Positions 46,671 through 55,456 of a DNA stretch of 64,000 bases are shown piece after piece. The stretch covers positions 3,348,001-3,412,000 of the forward strand of contig NZ_CP011789.1 of the NCBI RefSeq assembly GCF_001636055.1. Direction: 5' to 3'. How positions within the stretch are numbered: the first letter of the stretch is position 1; the number at the start of each line of letters is the position of its first letter. This DNA comes from Pseudomonas putida. Its GTDB lineage: Bacteria; Pseudomonadota; Gammaproteobacteria; Pseudomonadales; Pseudomonadaceae. Under the pieces are notes generated by a model. The model saw nothing but the letters and a program-made list of their open reading frames with translations. It did not search any database and was not told the origin of the DNA. Both the position numbers and the translations under genes were made by a program.

Positions 46671-47686
46671 TGCTCTCGCCTGTCGCCCGGCGCCGTCTGC
46701 AGCGTTTTCGCCATAACCGCCTGGGCTGGGTTTCGCTGTGGCTGTTCGCCGCCCTCCTGCTGCTGAGCCTGGGTGCAGAGCTGGTGGCCAACGACAAGCC
46801 GCTGCTGCTTTCGTACAAGGGCGAGCTGTACACCCCCGCACTCAAGCGCTACACCGAGCAGCAGTTCGGCGGTGAGCTGCCCTTCCAGCCCGACTACCGC
46901 AGCGCCTATGTGCGCCAATTGATCGAAGGCCAGGGCGGCTGGATGCTGTTCGCCCCCATTCCCTTCAGTGCCGACACGCCCAACTACGACCTGCAGGTGC
47001 CCACCCCCAGCCCGCCCAGCGCAAGCAATTGGCTGGGCACCGACGATCAGGGCCGCGACGTGCTCGCGCGGGTGCTGTATGGCACACGTATTTCCTTGCT
47101 GTTCGCCTTCGCCCTGACCCTGGTCAGCGTGCTGATCGGCGTCGCCGCCGGCGCGCTGCAGGGCTACCACGGCGGCTGGGTCGACCTGCTCGGCCAGCGC
47201 CTGCTGGAGGTTTGGTCGGGGTTGCCGGTGCTGTATCTGCTGATCATCCTGTCCGGCTTCGTCGAACCGAATTTCTGGTGGTTACTGGGGATCATGGCGC
47301 TGTTCTCCTGGCTGACCCTGGTCGACGTGGTGCGCGCCGAGTTCCTGCGCGGGCGCAACCTGGAGTACGTCAAGGCCGCCCGTGCACTGGGCCTGCCTGA
47401 CACCCAGGTGATGCTGCGGCATATCCTGCCCAATGCCATGAACGCCACACTGACCTACATTCCGTTCATGCTGACCGGTGCCATCACCACCCTGACAGCA
47501 CTGGACTTCCTCGGCTTCGGCATGCCGGCCGGCACCGCGTCGCTGGGTGAGCTGGTCACCCAGGGCAAGCAGCACCTGCAAGCCCCCTGGCTGGGCTTCA
47601 CCGCATTCTTCGCGCTGGCGGTGATCCTGTCGCTGCTGGTATTCATCGGCGATGCGCTGCGCGAGGCGTTCGACCCGCGGCGCTGA
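46670..47686 (+). CDS. yejE: Oligopeptide ABC permease, YejE-like
   Basis: This 338-aa permease has a cytoplasmic N-terminal FRHNRLGWVSLWLF span, a long periplasmic loop (about 50-140), LGTDDQGRDVLARVLYG and the coupling segment VKAARALGLPDTQVMLRHILPNA. It pairs with YejB. It is last in the run; 3-hydroxybutyrate dehydrogenase follows after 66 bp rather than YejF. Confidence 0.85.
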   Translation: MLSPVARRRLQRFRHNRLGWVSLWLFAALLLLSLGAELVANDKPLLLSYKGELYTPALKRYTEQQFGGELPFQPDYRSAYVRQLIEGQGGWMLFAPIPFSADTPNYDLQVPTPSPPSASNWLGTDDQGRDVLARVLYGTRISLLFAFALTLVSVLIGVAAGALQGYHGGWVDLLGQRLLEVWSGLPVLYLLIILSGFVEPNFWWLLGIMALFSWLTLVDVVRAEFLRGRNLEYVKAARALGLPDTQVMLRHILPNAMNATLTYIPFMLTGAITTLTALDFLGFGMPAGTASLGELVTQGKQHLQAPWLGFTAFFALAVILSLLVFIGDALREAFDPRR

Positions 47687-47752
47687 TCCGGCCCTCGACT
47701 GAAAGACACCCTGATCGTTTCAACGCTATCGGCATCGTGTAAGGAGCGGCAC

Positions 47753-48523
47753 ATGACTCTAGACGGCAAGACGGCACTCATCACCGGATCCACCAGCGGT
47801 ATCGGCCTGGGCATCGCCCAGGTACTGGCCCGGGCAGGTGCCAACATCCTGCTCAACGGTTTCGGCGATCCACAACCGGCGCTCGCCGAGATTGCCCGCC
47901 ACGGCGTGAAGGTCGCCCACCATCCGGCCGACCTGTCCGAGGTGACGCAGATCGAGGCCCTGTTCGCCCTGGCCGAGCGCGAGTTCGGCGGCGTCGACAT
48001 CCTCGTCAACAACGCCGGCATCCAGCACGTCGCGCCGGTGGAAGCCTTCCCGGTGCAGAGCTGGGACAAGATCATCGCCTTGAACCTCTCGGCCGTGTTC
48101 CACGGCACCCGCCTGGCCCTTCCGGGCATGCGCGAACGCGGCTGGGGGCGCATCATCAACATTGCCTCGGTGCACGGCTTGGTGGGCTCCACCGGCAAAG
48201 CCGCCTACGTGGCGGCAAAACACGGAGTGATCGGCTTGACCAAGGTGGTGGCGCTGGAAACCGCGACCAGCAACGTGACCTGCAATGCCATCTGCCCCGG
48301 CTGGGTGCTGACCCCGCTGGTGCAGAAGCAGATCGACGACCGCGCAGCGGCAGGCGGCGACCCTCGGCAGGCCCAGCATGACCTGCTGGCCGAAAAACAG
48401 CCCTCGCTGGCCTTCGTCACCCCCGAGCACCTGGGCGAGCTGGCGCTTTTCCTGTGCAGCGAGGCCGGCAGCCAGGTGCGTGGCGCCGCCTGGAACGTGG
48501 ATGGCGGCTGGTTGGCGCAGTAA
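47753..48523 (+). CDS. 3-hydroxybutyrate dehydrogenase
   Basis: This 256-aa short-chain dehydrogenase has TGSTSGIGLGIA (NAD-binding), NNAGIQHVAPVE, Ser/Tyr/Lys catalytic positions in NIASVHGLVGSTGKAAYVAAKHG and the substrate-binding Gln/His region typical of D-3-hydroxybutyrate dehydrogenase. It forms acetoacetate, the substrate of the next gene. AAGGAGCGG lies before the ATG. Confidence 0.85.
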   Translation: MTLDGKTALITGSTSGIGLGIAQVLARAGANILLNGFGDPQPALAEIARHGVKVAHHPADLSEVTQIEALFALAEREFGGVDILVNNAGIQHVAPVEAFPVQSWDKIIALNLSAVFHGTRLALPGMRERGWGRIINIASVHGLVGSTGKAAYVAAKHGVIGLTKVVALETATSNVTCNAICPGWVLTPLVQKQIDDRAAAGGDPRQAQHDLLAEKQPSLAFVTPEHLGELALFLCSEAGSQVRGAAWNVDGGWLAQ

Positions 48524-48615
48524 GGTCTAGAGTTCAATCAGGGACCGTCTTGAATGTACCTTCAAGACGGCGCCTGGCAGGCCGTGTCGATGCCCCACCG
48601 ACCGAGGAGGTTCGC

Positions 48616-50574
48616 ATGAGCGACGTACTGTGGCGCCCCAGCCCCGCGCAGGTCCAGGCCAGCCGAATGGACCACTTCCGCCGCCAGGTGAACCAGGACC
48701 TTGGGCTGCAGCTCGCCAACTACGCAGACCTGCACCGCTGGAGCATCGAGCAGCGCGAAGCGTTCTGGCAGAGTCTCTGCGCGTTCTTCGAAGTGCGCTG
48801 GCACAGTCTGCCCTCGCAGGTGCTCAGCGAAGGCGCGCAGATGCCGGACGCGCGCTGGTTCGCAGATGGCACGCTCAACTATGCAGAACACCTGTTGCGC
48901 CGGCGCGACACGCATCCGGCGCTGATCGCCGTGCGTGAGGACGGCACACGCGAGGTACTCAGCCACCGTCAACTGGCCGCCGAGGTCGCCGGCCTGCAAC
49001 GCGCCTTCAAGGCCCTCGGCATCCAGCCAGGCGATCGTATCGCCGCGATCATGCCCAACACCTGGCAAACGCTGGTGGCCATGCTTGCCAGCGCTAGCCT
49101 GGGGGCGGTCTGGTCCAACGCCTCCCCCGAGTTCGGGCTGCACGGCATCATCGATCGTTTTGGCCAGATCGCGCCCAAGCTGCTGATCGCCTGTGCCGGT
49201 TATCACTATGCCGGCAAGGTGATCGACCAGGTCGAGAAGATCAACCAGGTCTGCGCCCAGTTGCCGGCGCTGGAGCACCTGCTGGTCGTGCCCTACACCC
49301 GCGAGCAGACGCGCACCGATGAGTTCGTCGGCCCCCAGGTCAGCCTCTGGCAGGACGTCTATCAGGCCGGCGGCGAACCTGAGTTCACCGCCCTGCCGTT
49401 CGACCACCCGCTGTACATCCTCTACTCCAGCGGCACCACCGGCGTACCCAAGTGCATCGTCCACGGTGCAGGAGGCGTACTGCTGCAGCATCTGAAGGAG
49501 CACGGCCTGCACAACGATCTGAAGGCCGACGACGTGATGTTCTACTACACCACCTGTGGCTGGATGATGTGGAACTGGCTGGCCAGCGGCCTGGCGGTCG
49601 GTGCCACCCTGGTGCTGTACGACGGCTCGCCGCTGCACCCCGGCCCCGAACGCCTGCTCGACCTGATCGACGCCGAAGGCATCCAGGTATTCGGCACCAG
49701 CGCCAAGTACCTGGCCACCCTGGAACAGCAAGGCCTGGTGCCGATGCGCAGCCACCGCCTCGACAGCCTGCGCCTGTTGTTGTCGACCGGTTCGCCGCTG
49801 TCGCCGCACAGCTACGACTACGTCTACCACCAGATCAAGCGTGATGTGCGCCTGGTCTCGATGTCCGGCGGTACCGACATCGTCTCATGCTTCGTGCTGG
49901 GTAACCCGACCTTGCCAATACGGCGCGGGGAGATGCAATGCCGGGGCCTGGGCATGGCCGTGCAGGTGTGGAACGAACGACGCGAGGCAGTGGTGGGTGA
50001 GAAAGGTGAGCTGGTCTGCACCCGTCATTTCCCGTCGATGCCGTTGGGGTTCTGGGGTGACACCGACGGCAGCCGCTACCACGAGGCTTACTTCAGCCTG
50101 TTCCCCGGCGTCTGGGCACAGGGTGACTACGCCGAAGAGACCGCCAGCGGCGGGCTGGTGATCCACGGACGCTCCGACGCGGTGCTCAACCCTGGCGGCG
50201 TGCGCATCGGTACGGCGGAGATCTATCGCCAGGTGGAGAAGGTCGAGGAGGTGGTCGATAGCATCGCCATCGGCCAGGACTGGCAAGGTGACGTGCGTGT
50301 GGTGCTGTTCGTGCGTCTGCGCGAGGGCCTGCAACTGGACGACGCCCTGTGTCGGCGCATCCGCCAGGTGATCCGCCAATACACCACGCCGCGCCATGTG
50401 CCAGCGGTGATTGCCCAGGTGCCAGACATCCCACGCACCGTCAGCGGCAAACTGGTGGAGCTGGCGGTGCGCAACGTGGTGCACGGGCTGGCGGTGAAGA
50501 ACACCGACGCCCTGGCCAACCCCGAGGCGCTGGCGCATTTCCGTGACCGCGCCGAGCTGCGCGATCAGGCATAA
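48616..50574 (+). CDS. Acetoacetyl-CoA synthetase
   Basis: This 652-aa adenylate-forming enzyme has ILYSSGTTGVPKCIVHG (ATP loop), GWMMWNWLASGL and the C-terminal GRSDAVLNPGGVRIGTAEIY hinge, characteristic of AacS. ATG 48616 follows GAGGAGG. It lies 92 bp after the hydroxybutyrate dehydrogenase; together they convert 3-hydroxybutyrate to acetoacetyl-CoA. Confidence 0.9.
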   Translation: MSDVLWRPSPAQVQASRMDHFRRQVNQDLGLQLANYADLHRWSIEQREAFWQSLCAFFEVRWHSLPSQVLSEGAQMPDARWFADGTLNYAEHLLRRRDTHPALIAVREDGTREVLSHRQLAAEVAGLQRAFKALGIQPGDRIAAIMPNTWQTLVAMLASASLGAVWSNASPEFGLHGIIDRFGQIAPKLLIACAGYHYAGKVIDQVEKINQVCAQLPALEHLLVVPYTREQTRTDEFVGPQVSLWQDVYQAGGEPEFTALPFDHPLYILYSSGTTGVPKCIVHGAGGVLLQHLKEHGLHNDLKADDVMFYYTTCGWMMWNWLASGLAVGATLVLYDGSPLHPGPERLLDLIDAEGIQVFGTSAKYLATLEQQGLVPMRSHRLDSLRLLLSTGSPLSPHSYDYVYHQIKRDVRLVSMSGGTDIVSCFVLGNPTLPIRRGEMQCRGLGMAVQVWNERREAVVGEKGELVCTRHFPSMPLGFWGDTDGSRYHEAYFSLFPGVWAQGDYAEETASGGLVIHGRSDAVLNPGGVRIGTAEIYRQVEKVEEVVDSIAIGQDWQGDVRVVLFVRLREGLQLDDALCRRIRQVIRQYTTPRHVPAVIAQVPDIPRTVSGKLVELAVRNVVHGLAVKNTDALANPEALAHFRDRAELRDQA

Positions 50575-50608
50575 TGGCGCCCTTTTTTGCCCGAAGCACA
50601 GGTGTCAC

Positions 50609-50884
50609 ATGAAAGCACAAGCGCGCCATATCCTGGTCAAGACCGCCGATGAGGCCGAACAACTCAAGCAACGCCTGGCCAAGGGCGAGGCGTTCGACGT
50701 GCTGGCGAAGAAGTTCTCGACCTGCCCGTCAGGCAAGCGCGGTGGTGACCTGGGCGAGGTGCGTCCTGGCCAGTTGGTCGGTGCCATCGACCAGGTGATC
50801 TTCAAGAAGGCCCTGCGCGTGGTGCATGGGCCGATCAAGACCAAGTTCGGTTATCACCTGGTGCAGGTGTTCTACCGCGACTGA
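50609..50884 (+). CDS. Second small parvulin-type peptidyl-prolyl isomerase
   Basis: This 91-aa single-domain cytoplasmic parvulin (MKAQARHILVKTADEAEQLK, then GGDLGEVRPGQL and TKFGYHLVQV) is clearly paralogous to the gene at 43371. ATG 50609 gives the family start; an upstream in-frame start at 50543 lies in the synthetase gene. It is convergent with the phosphatase gene after a 3-bp gap. Confidence 0.85.
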   Translation: MKAQARHILVKTADEAEQLKQRLAKGEAFDVLAKKFSTCPSGKRGGDLGEVRPGQLVGAIDQVIFKKALRVVHGPIKTKFGYHLVQVFYRD

Positions 50885-50887
50885 GCG

Positions 50888-51679
50888 TTACATCGCTGCG
50901 CGCAACATCTCCACGACCTGGGCATGAAGCGCCGGGTCACCGCAGGCCACGATGCACCCGCCGTTCTGCGCCGAGCTGCCATCCCACGCGGTGATCACAC
51001 CGCCCGCCCCTTCGATGATCGGCATCAGTGCCTGCACGTCGTAGGGCTGAAGGCTCGCCTCGACGATCACATCGACAAATCCCGACGCCAGCATGCAATA
51101 GGCGTAGCAGTCGCCGCCATAACGCATCAGCCGCGCCCGCCCGGCCACGTGCTCGAAGGCCGCCTTGCGCGCCGGGGTGTCGAACATGTCCGGTGTGGTG
51201 CACATCAGCGTGGCGGTCTCGAGCGACCCGCAGGCACGGGTCTTCAGCGGCGCACCGCTACGCCAGGCGCCCTCGGGCGTACCGACGAAACGCTCGCCGG
51301 TAAAGGGTTGATTCATCACCCCCACCACTGGCTGCTGGCCATCGTTCAGCGCAATCAGCGTGCCCCACAGCGGCAGGCCGGTGATGAAGGCCCGGGTGCC
51401 ATCGATCGGGTCCAGCACCCAGGTCAGCGGGCTGCTGCCCTGTGCCACGCCCTGCTCCTCGCCCAGGATGCCATGCGTCGGATATCGCGCCTGGATCAAC
51501 GCACGCATGGCGTCTTCGGCGGCTTTGTCCGCCACGGTCACCGGATCGTAGAGGCGCCCGCCCTTGTCTTCGACCTCCAGGCTCGCGCGAAAATACGGCT
51601 GGATCGCCAGCGCAGCGGCGTCGGCCAGTTGCTCGGCAAAAGCACGAAACTCTGCGATCTGCTCAGCGTTCAGGGACAT
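50888..51679 (-). CDS. Inositol-monophosphatase-family phosphatase (histidinol-phosphatase HisN-like)
   Basis: This 263-aa protein has the metal-binding motifs GEEQG, LDPIDGTRAFITG and a C-terminal Asp segment (EASLQPYDVQAL). The wording around these is closest to HisN-type histidinol phosphatases, but inositol-1-phosphatase is possible. ATG at 51679 is chosen; the frame extends to 51760 without family similarity. It is divergent from the LuxR gene. Confidence 0.75.
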   Translation of the reverse strand: MSLNAEQIAEFRAFAEQLADAAALAIQPYFRASLEVEDKGGRLYDPVTVADKAAEDAMRALIQARYPTHGILGEEQGVAQGSSPLTWVLDPIDGTRAFITGLPLWGTLIALNDGQQPVVGVMNQPFTGERFVGTPEGAWRSGAPLKTRACGSLETATLMCTTPDMFDTPARKAAFEHVAGRARLMRYGGDCYAYCMLASGFVDVIVEASLQPYDVQALMPIIEGAGGVITAWDGSSAQNGGCIVACGDPALHAQVVEMLRAAM

Positions 51680-51873
51680 GGGACCGGCCTCGTAGGGAAA
51701 AGGCGGCCATGATACCCCAGCACGGCGTCGCAGGCGCACAGGCACCTCACTTTCGGGCATGGGGTTATAACCATTTCATCAGACGGTAGCTGAATCGTTG
51801 TACTAGGATAGCAAGCAGTCGCGCCCATATACTGGCCAAAAGCCATATCGCGACTTTCGGATGACCGCTACTC

Positions 51874-52545
51874 ATGGACGATACGATGAATTCGCACCTG
51901 CTCTTTCCGCAGATCGGCAAAGTCATTGCCAGCACCGGCAGCCGCCAATTCCCGCGCCTGCTGCATGACCTGATCCAGACCCACCTGAGCATCGATGCCA
52001 CGCATATCCGCCAGGTGCGCCTGGCCTCCCCCGGTTTGCACGGCAGCACCACCCTGCTCAGTGAAACCGTGTTCAGCGCCAGAGAACCCGCCTGCGACGA
52101 GCTTCTGGACCCGGCCCGTCTGCATCTGGTGCGCCGCACTGCCGATTATCACTACGAACTGCACATCCTGCGCGCTGATCGCGCAAGTTTCTCGCCGCGC
52201 GAGCGCGACTGCCTGCAGGATATCTCGCCGCTGTTGCTGCCCATGCTGCAAAAGCACCTGGATGCCTTGCAGCCCAGCATCAGCGAACGCCCGACAGGCG
52301 ATAGCCTGCAGGAGCGTTTCCGCGAGCGCCTGAGCCAGACCGGCCTTGCCCTTTCAGAACGGGAAATGCAGGTCTGCCTGGGCCTGCTGGCCGGTCATAC
52401 CGCACCGCAACAGGCCGAACTGCTGCAGTTGAAGGTCAATACGGTGGAAAGCTACCTGCGTCGCGCGGCGATCAAGCTGGGGATCAGCGGGCGGCATTCG
52501 TTGATGCGCTGGATGTATGGCGCCCATTCCTCGATACACCCCTGA
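51874..52545 (+). CDS. LuxR-family transcriptional regulator
   Basis: This 223-aa protein has a C-terminal GerE/LuxR HTH (LSEREMQVCLGLLAGHTAPQ, then LKVNTVESYLRRAAIKLGI at about 160-210). The N-terminal part lacks the AHL-binding tryptophans and aspartates of quorum sensors. It is near a lipopeptide-type NRPS with MacAB; LuxR regulators of this build control such clusters in Pseudomonas. Whether it controls this one is inference. Confidence 0.75.
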   Translation: MDDTMNSHLLFPQIGKVIASTGSRQFPRLLHDLIQTHLSIDATHIRQVRLASPGLHGSTTLLSETVFSAREPACDELLDPARLHLVRRTADYHYELHILRADRASFSPRERDCLQDISPLLLPMLQKHLDALQPSISERPTGDSLQERFRERLSQTGLALSEREMQVCLGLLAGHTAPQQAELLQLKVNTVESYLRRAAIKLGISGRHSLMRWMYGAHSSIHP

Positions 52546-52676
52546 GCGCCCCGCTACCGGGGCATTCAACCCCCGCTGTCGATGTGGCGCAGTGCCGCCT
52601 ATCATTTTTGCCAGTTGGAGCAGCACATCGACTGCGCTAGTTTCGACGCCATCCTGACACGATGGAGCTCACCACC

Positions 52677-54008
52677 ATGTCCGTGCAATCTTCCGGCACG
52701 CCTGACCATGCCTACGGCACGCAAGGAGTGGCCAATATTCCGGCCGAACCTCCCTATAACCCGGACGTGGCCTCTCTCCAAGTCGGGCCATCAACCCTCG
52801 ACGCCAAAGGGCGGCTGGCGGTATTCGGCCGTAACCCCACAGACTCCAGCCCAGGATTGCTCACCCGGCTCAACGCCGATGGCCAGTGGGACGAAAGCAC
52901 CGGCCATGTGGTCGTAGACGCTGCGAATCTGCCCGATGAGGCACTGGACTTCAAAGGGCTTGTCGGCGCCACGATCAATGGCCAGCACACCTATTTCGCC
53001 GTTGGCGTGCCCACCTATTTCGATGCCGACTTCGAACGGTATCTGAACTTCGTCGGTATCAGCCGTTTTGATGAAAGCTTCCAACCGGTAACGTCCTTTG
53101 GCGAAAACGGTCATGCTTTACCAGACCCGGGCGAAGGTTGGCAGAAGGGTGACGTGGGCGACACCAGAAAGCATCGGGTGAAGAACTCGACCAAAGCGCT
53201 TCTGTCGTCCGAGGAGCGCCCACTGGTATTCGCGAACGGCTTGTTGCGAGCCATCTTCCCCTACACCCTCGGCGACGGGAACGACGAGCGCACTGAAAGC
53301 TGGTTGGCGGTCTTCAACCCCGTGACTGGCGAGCTGGCACCTGAGCTCGGCGAGGCGCGTGATCTCGGCATGTTGCCACTCACCGACAAAGCCGGTTTTT
53401 CGTTGCGGGTCTTGCGTGCGCACTTCTTCGCCGACGGTAGTTTCCTGGTGCTGGCAGAAAACGCCAGCCAGCGAGTCATCGTGAGGCGTTACGACCGACA
53501 CGCCATCGCCGATGAACGCTTCAATGATGACCAGGGCCAGCGGGAACTGTTCGCCTTTGAAGGAAGCATGCGCCTCGGCATGTTCGCAAGGAACGGTCGG
53601 ATCGCTGTTTCCCGGGGTGTGGAATTCCAGCTCCAACAACCCACGACAGTGTTCGTACTGACCGAGTCCGGTACGAACGACACGACCTTCAATCGCGGCC
53701 AACCTTTGACGCTCGGCAGCGACAGCCATGGCCTGGCGCTGGGCGAGCTTCACATCGATGATCAGGATCGCATTTTGCTCGGTGGCGCCCTGCTAACCGC
53801 CATCAACGTCGGCCGTTTGCATGTGTATCGCCTGACACGGTCCGGAGAGTTCGACAGCGCCTTCGGCAACCGGGGCCTCTTTGACGGCGGCCCTGACTTC
53901 AGAACGGCGAACAAGGTGTTTGCCAGTGGGCACGGCATACACATCCTGACGCTGTTCGCTACCAGCGGCCCCTACTTCCTGGAAAGGGTGCTCAAGCTGC
54001 ACGACTGA
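52677..54008 (+). CDS. Delta-60-repeat beta-propeller-like protein (copy 1)
   Basis: This protein of about 443 aa has repeats of the delta-60 type: LLTRLNADGQWDESTG, then FDESFQPVTSFGENG, LTESGTNDTTFNRG and YRLTRSGEFDSAFGNRG. Between them are short beta-strand blocks, as in propeller proteins. No signal peptide and no membrane span are present. Function unknown. ATG 52677 (MSVQSSG) or 52662 may be used. A paralogue follows in the same direction after 88 bp. Confidence 0.65.
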   Translation: MSVQSSGTPDHAYGTQGVANIPAEPPYNPDVASLQVGPSTLDAKGRLAVFGRNPTDSSPGLLTRLNADGQWDESTGHVVVDAANLPDEALDFKGLVGATINGQHTYFAVGVPTYFDADFERYLNFVGISRFDESFQPVTSFGENGHALPDPGEGWQKGDVGDTRKHRVKNSTKALLSSEERPLVFANGLLRAIFPYTLGDGNDERTESWLAVFNPVTGELAPELGEARDLGMLPLTDKAGFSLRVLRAHFFADGSFLVLAENASQRVIVRRYDRHAIADERFNDDQGQRELFAFEGSMRLGMFARNGRIAVSRGVEFQLQQPTTVFVLTESGTNDTTFNRGQPLTLGSDSHGLALGELHIDDQDRILLGGALLTAINVGRLHVYRLTRSGEFDSAFGNRGLFDGGPDFRTANKVFASGHGIHILTLFATSGPYFLERVLKLHD

Positions 54009-54096
54009 CCGGCTTCTGCAGCACCCTGCGTACCGCAGACTCTTGCCAGTACCGTGAATAGTTCCTACCGCTTACCAACCCACGAGAGTAAGTCTC

Positions 54097-55398
54097 ATGA
54101 AAGCGACAGCTAATACCGGTGATAACGCAGGGAAACTGGACCCGGATTTCGGAGTTGGGGGCCTCGTAGAGTTGCGTCCATTCGATGAGGATCGCGGTTT
54201 TGAAATCATCGACTCTGCGGGCCTGCAAGATGGCGGGAGCGTGCATGTTATCCGGACATACGACGAGGGAGAGAACTACCTGGTCAGCTTTGATCACGGC
54301 GGCGAACTGATCCATCGGAAACAGGTCATCTTGCCCGATAAAATCCAGCCGAACACCCACTATTTCTTCCGACTCAAATACAGCCAGCTTGACCGGGTAG
54401 CCTGTTACTTGCCGGGCGTACGTTGGCCATCCGAAAATGTAGAAGATCCCATCATCCACACTTCAGCCGTTGGTTGTTTCCTGACGGATCTACAACCGCA
54501 GCCAGGGTTTGGCGAAAATGGCATTGCGACAATTACACCTGCAGACTTGGGCAAGAACAGCGCCAATCGCCGCGCGACGCCCAAGCGTGAAGCGTTCGCC
54601 GCCGACCATGCCGAGACACCAGCAACGCGAGCCTACAACGTGAACAGTGGAGAGGCCCAACTCATCAATGGCGCTCTGTGGTCAGTCTCCAGCAGCTATC
54701 ACGAATTTGAAGATCCACCGTTCAAAAGCTGGATTTCCAGATTTGCTCCAGACACAGGGGAGTTGCTGTCGATTTACCCGCTGCAGCCCCTTGGGGGCAC
54801 GACATGGGAGCCGGTGGATGTCCATTTCCTCAAGGAAGGTGGATTCATCATGTTGGCCTACATAGAACAACAAGCCTTCCTGACGAAGTTTACCGACACC
54901 GGGATGCTCGACAAGACATTCAACAATTCGGGCTACGTTGAAATGCCGGATCTTGCTTATGACAATAGTTGCATGTACGTGCATCAAGACCGAATCCTGA
55001 TCGCCTCCGTAGAGCCGGCAATACAAGCTGCGCCGCTATTGACGTTGGATGCCTACCTCTTGTCAGGACAACCTGACAGTACATTCCAGCGTAAAAGCGA
55101 GGTGGTAACAGACTCGGTGATTATTACCTCACCACATATCGTCGTCGATGCGACGAACCGTATTCTCGTCGGCTTCACCAGTAGTATGAACTTCAATTCG
55201 TCCCCTACGCCCTTTGCCGTTATGATCTATCGCTTCAACTGGGCGGGCAACGCGGACCTGTCGTTTGGCGACGCCGGCAGGTTCGTACATTATAATGTGG
55301 TGCAATTCAAACACATGTTTTTGAACGGCAATGAGATCCGTGGCGCAGGCAAAGATTTTTCGACCCAATTGCCTCTAATGTTCAAAGTCCTCGATTAA
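54097..55398 (+). CDS. Delta-60-repeat protein (copy 2)
   Basis: This 433-aa protein opens with KLDPDFGVGGLVEL and has FLTKFTDTGMLDKTFNNSG and YRFNWAGNADLSFGDAG, the same delta-60 blocks as the preceding gene. The rest is diverged. No signal peptide. GC content is lower than its neighbours. It is convergent with macB (58-bp gap). Function unknown. Confidence 0.65.
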   Translation: MKATANTGDNAGKLDPDFGVGGLVELRPFDEDRGFEIIDSAGLQDGGSVHVIRTYDEGENYLVSFDHGGELIHRKQVILPDKIQPNTHYFFRLKYSQLDRVACYLPGVRWPSENVEDPIIHTSAVGCFLTDLQPQPGFGENGIATITPADLGKNSANRRATPKREAFAADHAETPATRAYNVNSGEAQLINGALWSVSSSYHEFEDPPFKSWISRFAPDTGELLSIYPLQPLGGTTWEPVDVHFLKEGGFIMLAYIEQQAFLTKFTDTGMLDKTFNNSGYVEMPDLAYDNSCMYVHQDRILIASVEPAIQAAPLLTLDAYLLSGQPDSTFQRKSEVVTDSVIITSPHIVVDATNRILVGFTSSMNFNSSPTPFAVMIYRFNWAGNADLSFGDAGRFVHYNVVQFKHMFLNGNEIRGAGKDFSTQLPLMFKVLD

Positions 55399-55456
55399 GT
55401 CCTCCATTGAACGCGCCGCTGACTCACACCCCGGGCGTCAGCGACTGCCGTTCAGT

